Assembly (NCBI GenBank): GCA_963971405.1 | Contig: OZ020489.1 | Span: 26,810,290-26,874,289, forward strand | Source: Psococerastis gibbosa | Lineage: Eukaryota > Arthropoda > Insecta > Psocodea > Psocidae | Direction of reading: 5' to 3' | Length of the DNA stretch: 64,000 nucleotides | Shown: positions 1 to 13,368 of the stretch, in pieces | Layout: every line of letters begins with the position of its first letter | Numbering within the stretch: position 1 is the first letter of the stretch | Translations under genes and position numbers: made by a program | The notes under the pieces: generated by a model | Told to the model about the DNA's origin: nothing | The model's input: only the letters and a program-made list of their open reading frames with translations | The model's database searches: none

Positions 1-3000
1 TACATATTGCATAAATATTAGATATGTATTTGTATTTTGTGTTCGTATTTGTATAAAATTTACAGAAGTAGCCAGTTCCTACAATTCTACGTAAAAAAGT
101 GCGCTAGCAAACTTAATCACACTTTTAAAATTATATGATAATTTAAATTGAGCAACGTATGATGCATAGGTAGTAGGTACCGAAAAATTCGGAAAATGTC
201 ATCGCAAGCCAGTATTATATAAAACGAAGAAATTAAAATACGGACAAAGTTTAGTTGCCCCTTTCTCAGCAAAAATTAATCCGCCCCCAATTTTTGACTA
301 CATTGATAAATTACACGATAAAAATAGTCCGGTCTATAAATGAGGTGAAAGGTTTCACCTAAAAAAAAACAGTAGGCTGAAGTATCATGTCTAGAGTAAT
401 TATTACAAAAACTTTCCATTATACTCCTCTAGTAGGTCCATTAAAAAATTCCAATAAGCATGTATCCTTCTTTGCAGCGCTGGCGGAATGTCCGTGTGCA
501 TAGCTATGAACCTTCTTCCATCATTCATTCCTTTTCCTTGCGTTACACGATTTGTATATAAGACGAATGTCGCGTCCCTCAAGTTAGAGATTCATGACTG
601 GCCATCATGAAAACCAGAAGTCAGGGCGATGTTGGAGTGAGCGTTCACAAATGTCATTTCCTGTTGTGTTATCGCGGCACGTTCACACCTGGTTTCTCAG
701 CGAAAAGGCATTTACCCTTTCGCCGTCAGGGGTAATGGCTCGCCTGTCATAGGCTCTTCACCTTCAGTGGTATCAAACATTTTTTATTCATTTGCTGATA
801 AATGTTTTTGATTCTGGTTGGAGGGATGAAATGAAATGAAAAAACGACTTTATTGCAAACAAAAGGCGAACAATAAGACTATAAAGTCTTGTTTTCATGC
901 TAACCTCAGGATTAGGGAACATACTGCAAGTGCGAATTATTTTTAGACATATGATGTCAAAGAATAACAATATGGGAATTTTGAGATACCAATTAATTTC
1001 TTAGTTTGTAGAAATTAGAGAAGGGAAAATGTGGAACATTGGACGGCGAGGGAATTCGAACACAATTCTCCACCATGCCGGGGTGGTATGTTGACGCCCG
1101 GTAATGCGTTCTGCTTCCTATTTACTGCATACGTTAGTTTAGGGAAAGCTTTGTGATGGTCGAAATTTTCGATTTCGAGATTTCAGCGGATAAAAAAAAT
1201 CATTGCCCAGGGTAATTTTGTTTGTTTGTTGGACAACTTCATTTAGGTAGGTTTTGCACCCCAAAACCCCTAAAAAAAACTTTCAAACAATTCATATCTC
1301 ATAAACGGTTCCACCGATTGTTAATGTAAACAAAACGCACTACGCCAGTTTCATCACTAACGTTAGGTTCTGGGACAAAAATAAAAATAACTGAAAAATC
1401 ATATTGGCGGAAAAGTTACAATGACCATCTTGCTCACCCATTTTGTAGCCAGCTCCAAAATTAAGCTACGTATATCATTCGTTATTGTGACGTTTGAGTG
1501 AACTCGTAAAATTAGACGTGCTTGGATGGTTAGAAGATATGTGAATCCACAATAAAATAGCGAAGCATTTTATTGAAAAATTCAAAAATCAATATTTCCA
1601 AAATTTGAATCCTGCATGACTGCTTCTACTTATGGTTCTGAGGCTAGAGATTGCGATTTGGCTAGAACCACTTCAAAACGGCCTATTTGAAAGAGAATCA
1701 CTTTTGGAAAGCAATCCTTAAATTCCGGAATCTTTCTTGTTTAACCAGCCAGTAAATAAAAGGGAAAACTGGGACTTTTGACCTCTTTTTCGATTTTTCC
1801 CATTTCCTTGACAGAAAATTGGCTTGGCACCATTTTTCCCTTAGACCATGTAATATTCTAGACATGGCATTCTAGATGTACTGCATGAGAAAGTGGGGGC
1901 ACCAACATTACGTTTATCTTTTGCCAGTGGATGGCGTTACAGCCCAGTTTACCTAGCAACAGAGACTTTGGTGCTACGTAATCTGGTCACACTAGTTTGT
2001 TTTTTAAAAAAATAACGGACTGAAAGTTAATTTTTTCTGTTGAATATTTGAATATTAAATAAGTTTTACCAAAGATAAAAAACGTTCTCACACTCCAATT
2101 AATTAATTAGGTAACTAAACTAAACTTGAAATTAATAGGTTGGCGCCTTTAGAAGCAGCCGCTTTTGCCAGTGTGTGACTTCACTTTATGTTGGTCCCTC
2201 GGAAATTCTAACATGACGTGTCTAGATTATTATATGATCTAAGATTTTTCCCAACGATGTGTAGAATAATAATATTGATTACTGCAATAATATTCCTAAA
2301 ATAGAGTATAGACAAACATAATTTGAACACAAGTTTAATTACGGAGATAAGCTCAAATGTATTTTTATTACATAGGAAAACATTGTTAACCTATTATTAC
2401 TCATGAGCTATAGGGACGTGGACTTGTAGTGTGGCCCATTGAACTTTGCCTGCCAACCACCCCATCCGTTTTCGGACATTATTGGTACTGTTTCCGAATG
2501 AATTTCTAACCATCGTCATTGATCATTCCTTGATGACAACTCACACCGGCTACAAGTGCTTACTGATGACTTTGTAACAGAATATAGGTTTTAGTTCGAA
2601 TTTAGTAAGTAAGGCAACGAGTCTAAGAAAGCATAGAATATCACAATTATTTATAGGCCCACTGGGCCGAAACTCGTGGCCCATGATGAGTCTTGAAAAT
2701 TCATAGTTATATACTGTATATACAACACAAAATATTAATACAGGAAATAAAAATAAGAGATACTCATTAAGTCCAATTCTCTAACAGAAACTCTTCTAGT
2801 AGTCAGAGGTATGTGTACCATAATACTGCATTATTTTAAACGAAGTTTACTACGGTAAGCTATACTGTCCCTGGGACCTCAAACCGTGTAAATCCACCAT
2901 CCAAGTACTCGTAGACTACGATAAGCTAAGTACTGTATATGGGCGAGTCCCCGAACATAGTTTCCAATATTCTCACAAACCACCTTTCCGTATTTATAAG

Positions 3001-4279
3001 ATGGGAGTGACCCAAAATTTGTGTGCCCCTGGATTTTCGTATAGCTTTTAGTTCGTGTCCCGCAGCCTTTGTGGTCTCTGCTGTGAATTTTTCCTGCAGT
3101 GCAGAAAGACTGATGAGTTTGATATTTTCCTGTTTCTTTCAGACATATTTTACGTCAGTCTTCCATTATAGCGAGCTTTGTGCTCTCTCTCCACGTTTTA
3201 CAATCTTATTATATGTGTTATAGGTATAGACCTAAATATTTTTCAACGCCAGATACAGCAGTCAAACATGTTTATACTGAACTGTATCATAAATCAAAAT
3301 ATTTCGATTCAATGTTTGATCAAACATGTGTCTACTGTAAGTTTATACTTATGATTGATAGAATCTTAATTTTTTTTAGTCTATGTTAAATTATGTTTGG
3401 TTGATGATATGTTCCGTCAAATACTTGATAGAGTGTTTGACCAACACTTATTGCGGATTTTGACTAAAAAATACTGTCTATTAGAAGGAAAGAAAAAAAA
3501 TTGTCTTTATTTTTCATATGGGCGAATTTTGGGCTTTACAATTAACCCATTATGTTGGGATCACTCATCATATACAATTCTCTCCGTGAGCACCATTGGA
3601 GGCAGTCTGCAGGATATATAAAAAAAAATTGAAACCTGTACGTTGGATACTAATTCCACGCTATACAGGGTGGTACAGGACTTCTTTTTAAGTCACCTAG
3701 GTACTGAGTTAGAGATGCGAAAAAAAAGATTTTCAATGAAAGGGCGGATTATAATTATGTGTCTTATAACTTTATGGCTTACTTTATGTACACAAAATCC
3801 GATATTCTTATCAGTAGCAATTGCACGATTCGAAAAACTTTTCTATAAACTTCCAGCCCACCCCATAACGTATTTCGGGTTTCATGGTGCGCAATGATAA
3901 TCTACTAGTATAAACAATAATTTACATAATATTTCCCTATTTTTACAGAATTTTTGTCATGTTCCATGCTTAAAAAGATTATTTTCGTTTTTTTATGATT
4001 TTGAATGGAGTTTGTCATTATTTTTTATTGAAGTAAATGCATAGGTTTTATTCAAGGTTAAAGACTTAAAGTTCCCAATAAGTGTTGTGTGAAAGTTGAA
4101 GTAACAGATCCTCAATTTAAATAAGACTTTATGGATCTGTATAGAGATATAATGTACACTTCACCGGACAAAATTGTGAAATCCGTCCTAACGGATGTAA
4201 CTTGACATTCTCCCATGAGGGAGCAAGAGTTATAGCCCACATACGTAAGTATGAATGAAACATTATAAGGTAAACTCAC
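1..4279 (-). other. 5-HT2 receptor intron 5 (left end of window)
   Basis: No exon encoding TM6 (the FxxxWxPFF region) was found on the minus strand. It holds a LINE tail remnant (about 826-990) and short members of the GGGACCTCAAA repeat family (about 1140-1185 and 2868-2900). 2440-2520 shares a TTTCGGACATTATT block with 53445-53480. Otherwise no recognised content. Confidence 0.7.
826..990 (-). mobile_element. LINE 3' tail remnant
   Basis: On the minus strand an AATAAAGTCG stretch is followed by repeated ATTTC units (TTTCATTTCATTTCATCCC), the kind of short-repeat tail seen on CR1/L2-like non-LTR elements. No coding part remains. Confidence 0.4.
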
Positions 4280-4432
4280 CGGTCAGCTGATGTGGTATGG
4301 TAAAGGGGTTTGTGTGGGCCCGGTGTTCTAGGGAACTCCCTCGAGTTATGTTTGGTCGCATTAAATCTTCCCCCCAATCTTCTAAACTGCGTCTCTGAAT
4401 CTGGATTTGCCGCAACAAAACGAGCCTTTCGT
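4280..4432 (-). CDS. 5-HT2: 5-HT2 receptor coding exon 5 (start of ICL3)
   Basis: 153 bp, acceptor TTTTCAATTGCAG, donor CG|GTGAGT (phase 2). It reads [20 protein letters not shown] and continues to about residue 383. The KARF...FRRLGGRF signature is typical of the membrane-proximal third loop of arthropod 5-HT2 receptors. A longer open reading in another frame overlaps it, but that frame does not join exon 4. Confidence 0.88.
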
Positions 4433-7400
4433 CTGCAATTGAAAATAGAAAATTTACGTCTGGGTCAATCATCCTGAAAATCTGGAAGTGTACTTGTATA
4501 TCGTACTGTAGGTGCCAATTTTGCGACTTCGGTGGCAGCGTGCTTGTACTTGTGCGAGTATCCACACACATTGCGGTCGGAGACGTGTCGTAACTCGACA
4601 CAAGTACCCTTCAGGTCACTTAGTGAGGCGATGTACCTACGTAACATGAATAACTCTGAGCTAAGCTTCAACATCTATTTTATATTTTCAGGAACTTGAC
4701 TTAGAAATTCGTGTTCTCTAAATTTTCGTCCTCCATATGTGAACTCTTGTGTGTAATATAAAAACTTCCTATTCTGTATCAAAAAGTCTGCAGTATCGAG
4801 AACAAAGGCATTGCATTCCTAAACAAAATCATAACTTTAAGGTTTCGTTGCAGCATTATGTAGACTCCGTAGTAGAGAATGCGTATCAATACGGTATATA
4901 TGAGATGATAAGCCATAGATGAGCTAAATGATTGTCTTACCGTAAAAGCTGTACTGTTAAGATATAAGTGACTATCATAATGATCATGGGTATATAAAAG
5001 GCGGCCAAGCTGCCAAACACGAAGAAAGCTCTGTTATTGATCACGCAGGTCTCAGGCTCAGGCATGATGTTTTCCGGATTCACCTGCCCTAAACAGAAAA
5101 CACATTGTTAAGCAATCATTTCAAAATAGCTTACAGTCGATCAAGGGTGTCGCCAGTTATCGGACTAAAAGACAGCGGCAGGTCTTGTAATAATTTTTAT
5201 AATAATGGTTTCGCACCAAGTACGGTATCTAGTGCAGAATGCGCAGAAGGTTATTTATACTTAAACGAACTCATTACATTGTGAAAACTACTAAAATCAA
5301 ACCAATTTTACAAAGTAATTTCAGTGGTTCTAAGCGCAACAACAACTACTGAGTGATATATTTGGGGTTGAAACTATTCATACAATAAGCTAATTTATGC
5401 TACGCAGTCTAAGTAAGAATTTCATTCTATGAAATAAATATACTGGTATCGTTTATTAGATACACCCCTAGCTTGCCTCTTTGTCAGCATGGTATGACGT
5501 AAGAGGACGTAGAATTAAGTCCATTTTTATTTTACCTTTCTTAATATTACACAAAACGCAAAACTCAGGTGGAGCACATACGTGATGGAGTCAAGGGCGC
5601 CGAATTCCATAAGGCGGGTATTCCACATACGTACATCGTCAATGAAAATTATGAAATTGAAGGACATTTCAATTTTACTCTATGCCATTGTTAAAATTGA
5701 TCAATAATCAATTGATCATAGAGTAAAATCACAAACAATGAAAGAAACAAACTAAAATTAAAAATTGGCGTCATGGGATATGACAAGTACAACTATTTTA
5801 ATTGATTTATTTAGAAAGAACGCATTTCTGTATAAAAATTATAAAAAGGTTTAAATAATAAGGCGACGAAGAAAACAAATACAATTTCAAGAAACAAATG
5901 CAAACAAATTTCAAAAATTTGGCGCATACGTTTCAATAGAAAATTGTCAATTTTTGAAAAAACAAGTGGAATGGCCGCCATCAATGAAAAATTGAAATGT
6001 CCTTCAATTTCATAATTTTCATTGACGATGTACGTATGTGGAATACCCGCCTAAGGTTGGTATGGCACAGTCTCACACCAATCTGAAAGTTGGTATGACT
6101 GGGATTTACCAATACCCTCCCCCCAATTTACCAATTTACAATAATATGAAGAAATTTCTTTGAACTCCTCAGTTCTCACCATATCGGTACTAGTAGATCT
6201 TCATGTTTGCAGCATATTCCCCCACCATAATACCTATTTTTATATTATATTTAAATTCTTTATGTTCATAGCATTATTTACAAACTATTAAATAATAAAT
6301 TAATAAAATAAATATACCTTGATTAAGACATAAGGTGAGAGCACAACTAACAACCTTATGTAAAATTGCGTCATAAGAAACAGAACAAAACAGTAAAAAA
6401 CATTGCCGCCTTACAAATTACAACTATAGGCCTATGCACAACCAAATATGTAATTACAATACGGAATAACAGCTATCTACTCGGATTTTAGTACAATCAA
6501 CTTTAAATTGTTTTCTACTTCGTCAATGGTGTAAACTACATTATTTATGAAGAAATACCTTAGATTGTTTTTTAATTTTTGAACAGTTAGACATTTTAAG
6601 TTATTTGGCAGCTGCTTATTAGTCTCAGTCTTCCCATCCTATTCCCCTTGGTATAACCAGAATATATACAAATAGCGGCCACAAAATACATTATCATAAT
6701 GCACAAAAGCAAATGACTATTTTCATTACATGAGGGTAACAAAGGGTAAACTACGAAAGGAGCCAAAGGTGCCCCCGGGACTAATTCCAAAGTGTCCAAA
6801 GGATCGTTGTGCCCAACAGATAACTAGCCCTCCGCGAAAGGGTTCTATATAAACATCCTTTTCCGTTATAGCAGCTCTATTCTCTCACAGCGGCATCATC
6901 AGAGGTATCAAAGACCCGTTCACATAATGAAAGCGGAAATTGACTCGTGTTTTTTTTTTGTAATTTTTACAGCGTCAGATGGGCTACTAATGTGAAATGA
7001 ATGTAAACTGGCTTATAAGAATACGATCAAATTCAAAGTTAGAACGGAATCACAAGTGTTTTGCCAACAGAGATTGATTGCTGATTGTTGCATATGCTAG
7101 GTGTAGTATTTTCTTTCTGCTGTTTTGGGCGCGACAGGACAAATTGTGAATGTCTTCTGCCTTGGATCGGGTGAGTTTCAATACTGTATTTCTCAATGGA
7201 TAAATTAATTCCATGGGGAAGTAATTCGCTTCAGTTGATGCTAAGTCTGCAGAATTATTCGAAGTTGAGAATTACTGCAGATGCTTAAAATCGTAAAAGC
7301 GTCTGTTTTCAATGCCAAAAAATAGAAGCTGCGGCTTTACTGCTTCAAGTTTAGGTATACAGATTTGGAAGAACCTGACTAGAAATATGAAGATTGCCTA

Positions 7401-10400
7401 CACTTTATAATGCAGTATTATGTATATAAAGCATTGCCTTTCTTTATGGCATTAAGTAAGCTCACAGACTTGTTCTGTTACATAGTTGTCTAGCTGTGCT
7501 AACCAGTCTAACATTACGGTTCATGTCAATTTGAGCATATACAGTAAGTAGAGGATATACGTCAACTGTTCTTGTCGGAGCTTGTAGTCCAGCGGTTAAG
7601 ACGACGCCCCGGTTAGGCGTAGATCGTGGGTTCGAATCCTGCCAAACCCAGTTTTTCTATATCCTCTAATTTCGGTTATGAAGATTCCCTATTGCAATTT
7701 AAGGAGTTCTGTTAAGGGCAGCCAAAAAACTTCATTAGTGCTCCATGAAAAGGATTTACTGCAATATACCGTAGATATTATATAAAGTTTTAAGCTCTCA
7801 GCTGCGCCATTACAGAGAGAAGTGATCTGAAATTAAAGAAGAAGAGCTTTCGGATGTGAAGCAATATCCACGCGTGTAAACAATCACTCCCCGATCCCCT
7901 CCCACTATATACCCCTTCACCATACACCCTCCACTACAGCACCCACTAAATAGTCTGGAAAACCAGAAAATTTCTTTTTCATTGATGCGCCAAAAATACG
8001 AAGTCTTTAAGAGTTTTCTAATATCTGTTTGAACTAAAAATATTTGCAACCTGCGATTTTTACGGTTTTAACCTCATAAGAACTTTATTTAACGCATAAA
8101 AAATGAAAATTAGGGTTCGCGAACGTTCTCCTCACTTATGTGCAGCGGGCAGCTCTTGAGCTTTACGGTACTTCACTTCTGTCCTCTCCGTCTTGATTTA
8201 GTGCTGTCGGAAAATACGGCTGCCGATGTCAAATTGAAAGGCTTATATTCGTGGTTGTAATTGGATACGAAAGGTAAAGGTGGGCTATATATCATACGAG
8301 TATATATCATACCGCTTAGAAATAAGTCCTGTATACCAACTGTATTGTATAATATTCTTTGTGAAAACTTCTTGCTAAAAGCGCTTTTCTGAGAACCCAC
8401 AGCGATTTCTCAAGCGACAAAACCATAATATAAACTTGTTGTTCTATGTTTACATAAGGCAGTGTTCTCTTTTTAAGAGTCTGTTAGAATTCTCGTAAAA
8501 CGACACTTCATTCTATGTAAATAAACAAAGAGCAGGCTTATCTTATGTTTTTTCGTTGGAAAAATCGCTTTGTACAAATGGACTCTGATGAGCGAACGTA
8601 TTATAAGGGAGGTTTCACGAATCACGTTTCACAGTCATCTTGCTAGAATTGGAAGTTTTCAATTCAATTTCGTATTCCTGCTGTGGAGATATTTGTACAG
8701 TAGTACCAGGAGGCCGAGCATTGCGCTCGGTTGATGTAGCTCCCCGGCTTTAAGTCTCGAATGGTTAATCACATATTATTGTTGAGAATTAATATTTAAA
8801 TTTCCCGCCACTCCGTGGCTGTAGTCAGGATAGGCGGGATACGCGGGAATAAGCCTACAATATGGTGGATTAGATTTGTGATGGCGTCATGCATCCTACT
8901 CACGTTATGTCTTTTGAATTATTAATTAAAAATGATTTCAATACATTGTGTCAATTCATTTATTAAAATTTAATTGATGTATGTTTCATACTCTATACTA
9001 TATACTCTATACTATATTAACAACGGAAAAAACGTCGTGGTATGAACAAGTCTAGTGAAACACGCTCTCGAAAAAAAATTGAAAAACACAGTGAAAGCTA
9101 ATCTTTTGAAGTATTGTGGAGTGAATATAAGTGACATCAAGTAAAGCCGAACTTATTACGGAAAAATATAGTGAAATACTGTTTTTTTAGTGAAGAAAAG
9201 GATAATTAAAGAACGTGAGTACAAGCTGAGAGACACGAATTAGGTTACAAGTACAGACTTGACCGCAGTAGTACAGCACCCAAAACACGTCTATTTAGTG
9301 CGAAGATAGAATTTTCATAGCAATGTCGACTTGTAAGAATTGTGACGGTAAAATAAGTCGCTATGACGACACAGTGCAGTGCAGTATGAAGGAATGCAAC
9401 CAGTTGTATCACACAAAGTGTGTAAAAATTACTGGCGAGGAATACACTGATATGAAACAATCAGGCGATATAAAACAGTGGAAGTGTGCAGGCTGCGCCT
9501 CAACAACTGAATCTGAAGAAAGGCTCAAAATATTTATTGGAAAAATGTTTAAAGACATGAAAGATACTTTAACCAGCCTTCAAGATAGTCAAGTCTTTAT
9601 TAGTAAACAGTATGATGACATCGTAGAGCGTCTTAACGAGATTTCGAGCTTGAAAAAAGAAGTAGAGACTCTAAAAGATGCACTTAAGAAACGGGATAAA
9701 GAAGTGGAACAACTACAAAACAGATTGATATCGTTGGAACAATACGGGAGAAACCGAAACCTAGAAATTAAAGAAGTGGAAGTAACTAAAGGAGAAAATG
9801 CAGAAGAAATTGTATTGAAAGTGGCAAAGGAATTGGAAATCACGCTGGAAAAATCGGACATAGAAGCTTGCCACCGTATTCCAAATAAACAGGGGAAAAT
9901 ACCAAGTATAATTGTTCAATTTCAATCAACAAAGAAGAGGAATAAGATGCTGGCACAAAGAAAGAAAATTGTTACAAACCAACAGCTTACAGGAAATGGA
10001 AATGGCAGAATATATATATCCGAAAACATGAGTCCTTACTACAGAGATTTGGCCTGGAAAGCACGTGTCAAAGCAAAGCAAATGAACTATAAATTTGTAT
10101 GGTTTCAAAACAACAAAGTGCTCGTGAGAAAAGACGAAAATACTAAAGATACGATTGTCATAGAAAACGAAAAACACTTAGACAAATTAGTGTAAACGTC
10201 AGATTGGCCTAATACAAATACAAATGGACGGACATTACGTGCAACATAACGGAAATACCCATTTTAAGACTTACGAAACGTACGAAACATGGCTAACTGA
10301 CAAACAGTCAAACATAGGACTCGAAATAATATGTTTAAACATTCGATCAATTCATAAGAACTGGAACGAACTAAATGTCATACTGAAGGGAAAAGAAGGG

Positions 10401-13329
10401 TACACATTTGATATACTAGTACTAACAGAAACAAATACAATAACAGAGAACATGAGTCTATATACATTAGATGGATACGAACAACATTTTTACAACCGAA
10501 AAAACAGAAGAGGGGGAGGAATTTTAATATATAGTAAAAATACACTAACAGTACAATGCATAGATACAGAAGAAAGACAAACTTACGAGCAAATACACAT
10601 AAAATTACTAAATAAAACAAAAATTATAGACATTATAAGCATATACAGACCACCTAACACTGACAAAAATAACTTCATAATAGAATTGGAAACACAAATA
10701 AGAACAAATATTAACAATAAAATGCCTATGCTGGTTTTAGGAGATTTCAACATAGATATGAAATCTAAAAATATTTATAAAACAAGACTCGCAAATATGA
10801 CATGTAACTACGGACTAATACAAGAAATTAAAGATTATACTAGAGAAGAAGTAAGAAACGAAAAACTAACGCAATCTTGCATTGACCTAATGTACACTAG
10901 AGGGAATGAAGCAAAAAACAGAAGTGGAGTTATAAAACATAAAATCTCTGACCATTACATGATAGTGATTAATTTTAAAATAGAGAAGAACCAAATAAAT
11001 CAACTAAATAATAAAACTATAAACAAAATAGACGAATCAAAAATGACACGATTACTTAACGAAATAAAATGGAAGGATGCAATGAATCTAGATAATGCAG
11101 ATTCTATTTATAATACAATAAGAGACAATATTACCAGTATACAAACACAATGTACAACGTCAATAAAGATTAAAAAAAACAGACCTAATAAAGACTGGAT
11201 AACGGAAGAAATAAAAATTGGAATAATAAAGCGGGACTTACTATTCAGAAAGCATAAACATAATCCAAAAAATCCTGCGTATAGGCAAGAATACAATAGA
11301 TATAGAAATAAACTGAACAAATATATAAAAAACGCAAAAAACAATTACTATAAAATCAAATTTAAAACACACCAAGGAAACATGAGAGAAACTTGGAATT
11401 TGGTTAGCAAAATACTGGGAAGAACAGTAAATAATATAGACACAATCATTGAAAAACATTTAGGACAAAAATACTCAGAGGATACGATTGTAAATCAATT
11501 CGCAAAATCATACCTTGAAAATGTTTATAAAATTAAACACGACTGTGATATAATAACAAATACTACAGTATTGAATTACACATGCGACAGACAAATGTAC
11601 TTACCTAAAGTCCAACCAACGGTTATACAAGAAATAATTGATAGACTAAAAACAAACAAATCACCCGGACTAGACGGAATAAGAATAAATGATATAAAAA
11701 CAATAAAAACAAACATCAGCCCGGTCATAGCTCACCTAATAAACGTATCAATACAAACAGAACACATTCCACAAATGCTAAAAATTGCCATACATAGACC
11801 GATTCACAAGACAGGAACTTACTTAGACTACAATAACTACAGACAAATAGCCAACTTAACAGCCATAGACAAAATAATAGAAACTTACATAGCTGATAGA
11901 CTAAGAAAATATCTCACTGACCATGAAATAATCACCAAACATCAATATGGATTCCAAAAAGGCAGAAGCACAGAAACACTTCTAACAGAATTTTCAGATC
12001 TCATAAATAACCGTCTAAACAAACAAGAACATGTACTAGTAACATTTATAGACTACTCCAAGGCATTTGACTTACTTGATTGTAAAATAATGATACAACA
12101 GCTAAAAAAAATAGGGATTGAGGGAAAACTCCTAAAATGGTTCCAAAATTTCATGACAAACAGAAAATACATAGTTAAATATAAAAATAAAATCAGTAGT
12201 GAACAAATCACGACAACAGCCATTGCACAAGGGTCAGTCCTTGCACCTTTGTTGTACTTAATATATACAAACAATTTACCTGATGGACTAACTACGGACA
12301 AATCAACAGTATTTATGTTTGCGGATGATACAGCAATAGTAGTATATGAGAAAAACTTAGGCAACGCAGTTCAAATTATGAAAGAAAAATTCGAACTACT
12401 ACAAAAATACTCACACGACCACAAACTTACGATAAACGGTAAAAAAACTAAACTAATGCATATCAGATCACCACAATATAAAACTGAACTAATGAGGGTT
12501 ATAAAACACGATAACAAATGTCTACATGAAAATAAACAAACATATGAATGCGAATGCACAGAAATACTTGAAACAGTAGATGAATACAGATACCTGGGAA
12601 TAACGATTGACTACAGATTCAAATTTGACATACATATCAATAATGTAAATAAACGACTCAGATCATGTTTATACGCTTTTTACCATATCCAATTTTATTT
12701 AAACTATGATACAATGATAGTGATTTATAAAGCACTAGTAGAATCTCTTATACGATATGGAATACAAGCATATGGAAACACAACACCATCGCAAATACAG
12801 AACATTGAAAATATACAATATAGAATACTGAAGATTATAAAAAACTCAGATAAAACAAATAAATATAACAAATTGAGCAAAAAAGACCTATTCAATAAAT
12901 ATAACGTACTAACAGTGACGGCTCTTTTCAAATACATTACCATCATTAAGTACTTTTATAAAACAGAATACAAACAACCAGTAACACATGACATAGAAAC
13001 AAGATCTATAACCGAATCAAGACTGCTCACACCCACCATAACGAACAACTACGGAAGACAGACATTAAAATACATGATACCTCACATTTTCAATGATATA
13101 CCAAATACAATAAAAGATCTGAAAAAATACAGGGAAATAAAACAACAAGTAAAGTCATGGCTCCATAGTAAAATCGAATAAATTTTTAATTAAAATTAAA
13201 ATAACAGAATACTAGACATGGCCTACAGACGTCTCAAAAAGGTACAAGTACATATAGTGAAGAACTTGCAGACAGACCCATTGGTCTTGCAAGACTTCAG
13301 ACATCCTGACAAAAACATTAAATAAATAG

Positions 13330-13368
<39 letters not shown>

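Larger units (their letters stand above)
7550..7667. repeat. 10-bp inverted repeat flanking the tRNA-like unit
   Basis: AGAGGATATA at 7550-7559 and its exact complement TATATCCTCT at 7658-7667 bracket the tRNA-like sequence and its terminator. Confidence 0.6.
9020..13366 (+). mobile_element. Complete-looking non-LTR retrotransposon (CR1/Jockey group)
   Basis: Two intact ORFs in the order and spacing of a two-ORF LINE (28 bp between them), a 3' UTR of about 150 bp, AATAAA at 13322-13327 and 36 uninterrupted A residues at 13331-13366. The 5' end is not certain: I place it near 9020, where an ATACT-rich microsatellite gives way to unique 5' UTR sequence. No convincing target-site duplication was found. 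The intact frames and unbroken A-tail suggest a recent insertion. It lies opposite to the host gene, inside 5-HT2 receptor intron 3. Confidence 0.85.

Noticed and set aside
1..4279. Search for the TM6/TM7 exon of the receptor
   Set aside because: No minus-strand frame with a phase-2 acceptor and the FxxxWxPFF pattern was found; the exon is probably beyond the window.
4263..4674. Two minus-strand open frames of 112 and 69 residues
   Set aside because: They overlap receptor exon 5 but in frames that do not join exon 4; the true reading is 4432-4280.
8578..8600. CTGATGAGCGAAC, resembling a hammerhead core
   Set aside because: There is no room for stem II, GAAA is incomplete and no stem I partner was found.
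8743..8760. CCCCGGCTTTAA as a possible left target duplication for the LINE (right flank CCCCGGTATTAA)
   Set aside because: It lies 280 bp from the apparent 5' UTR start, with two mismatches; not convincing.
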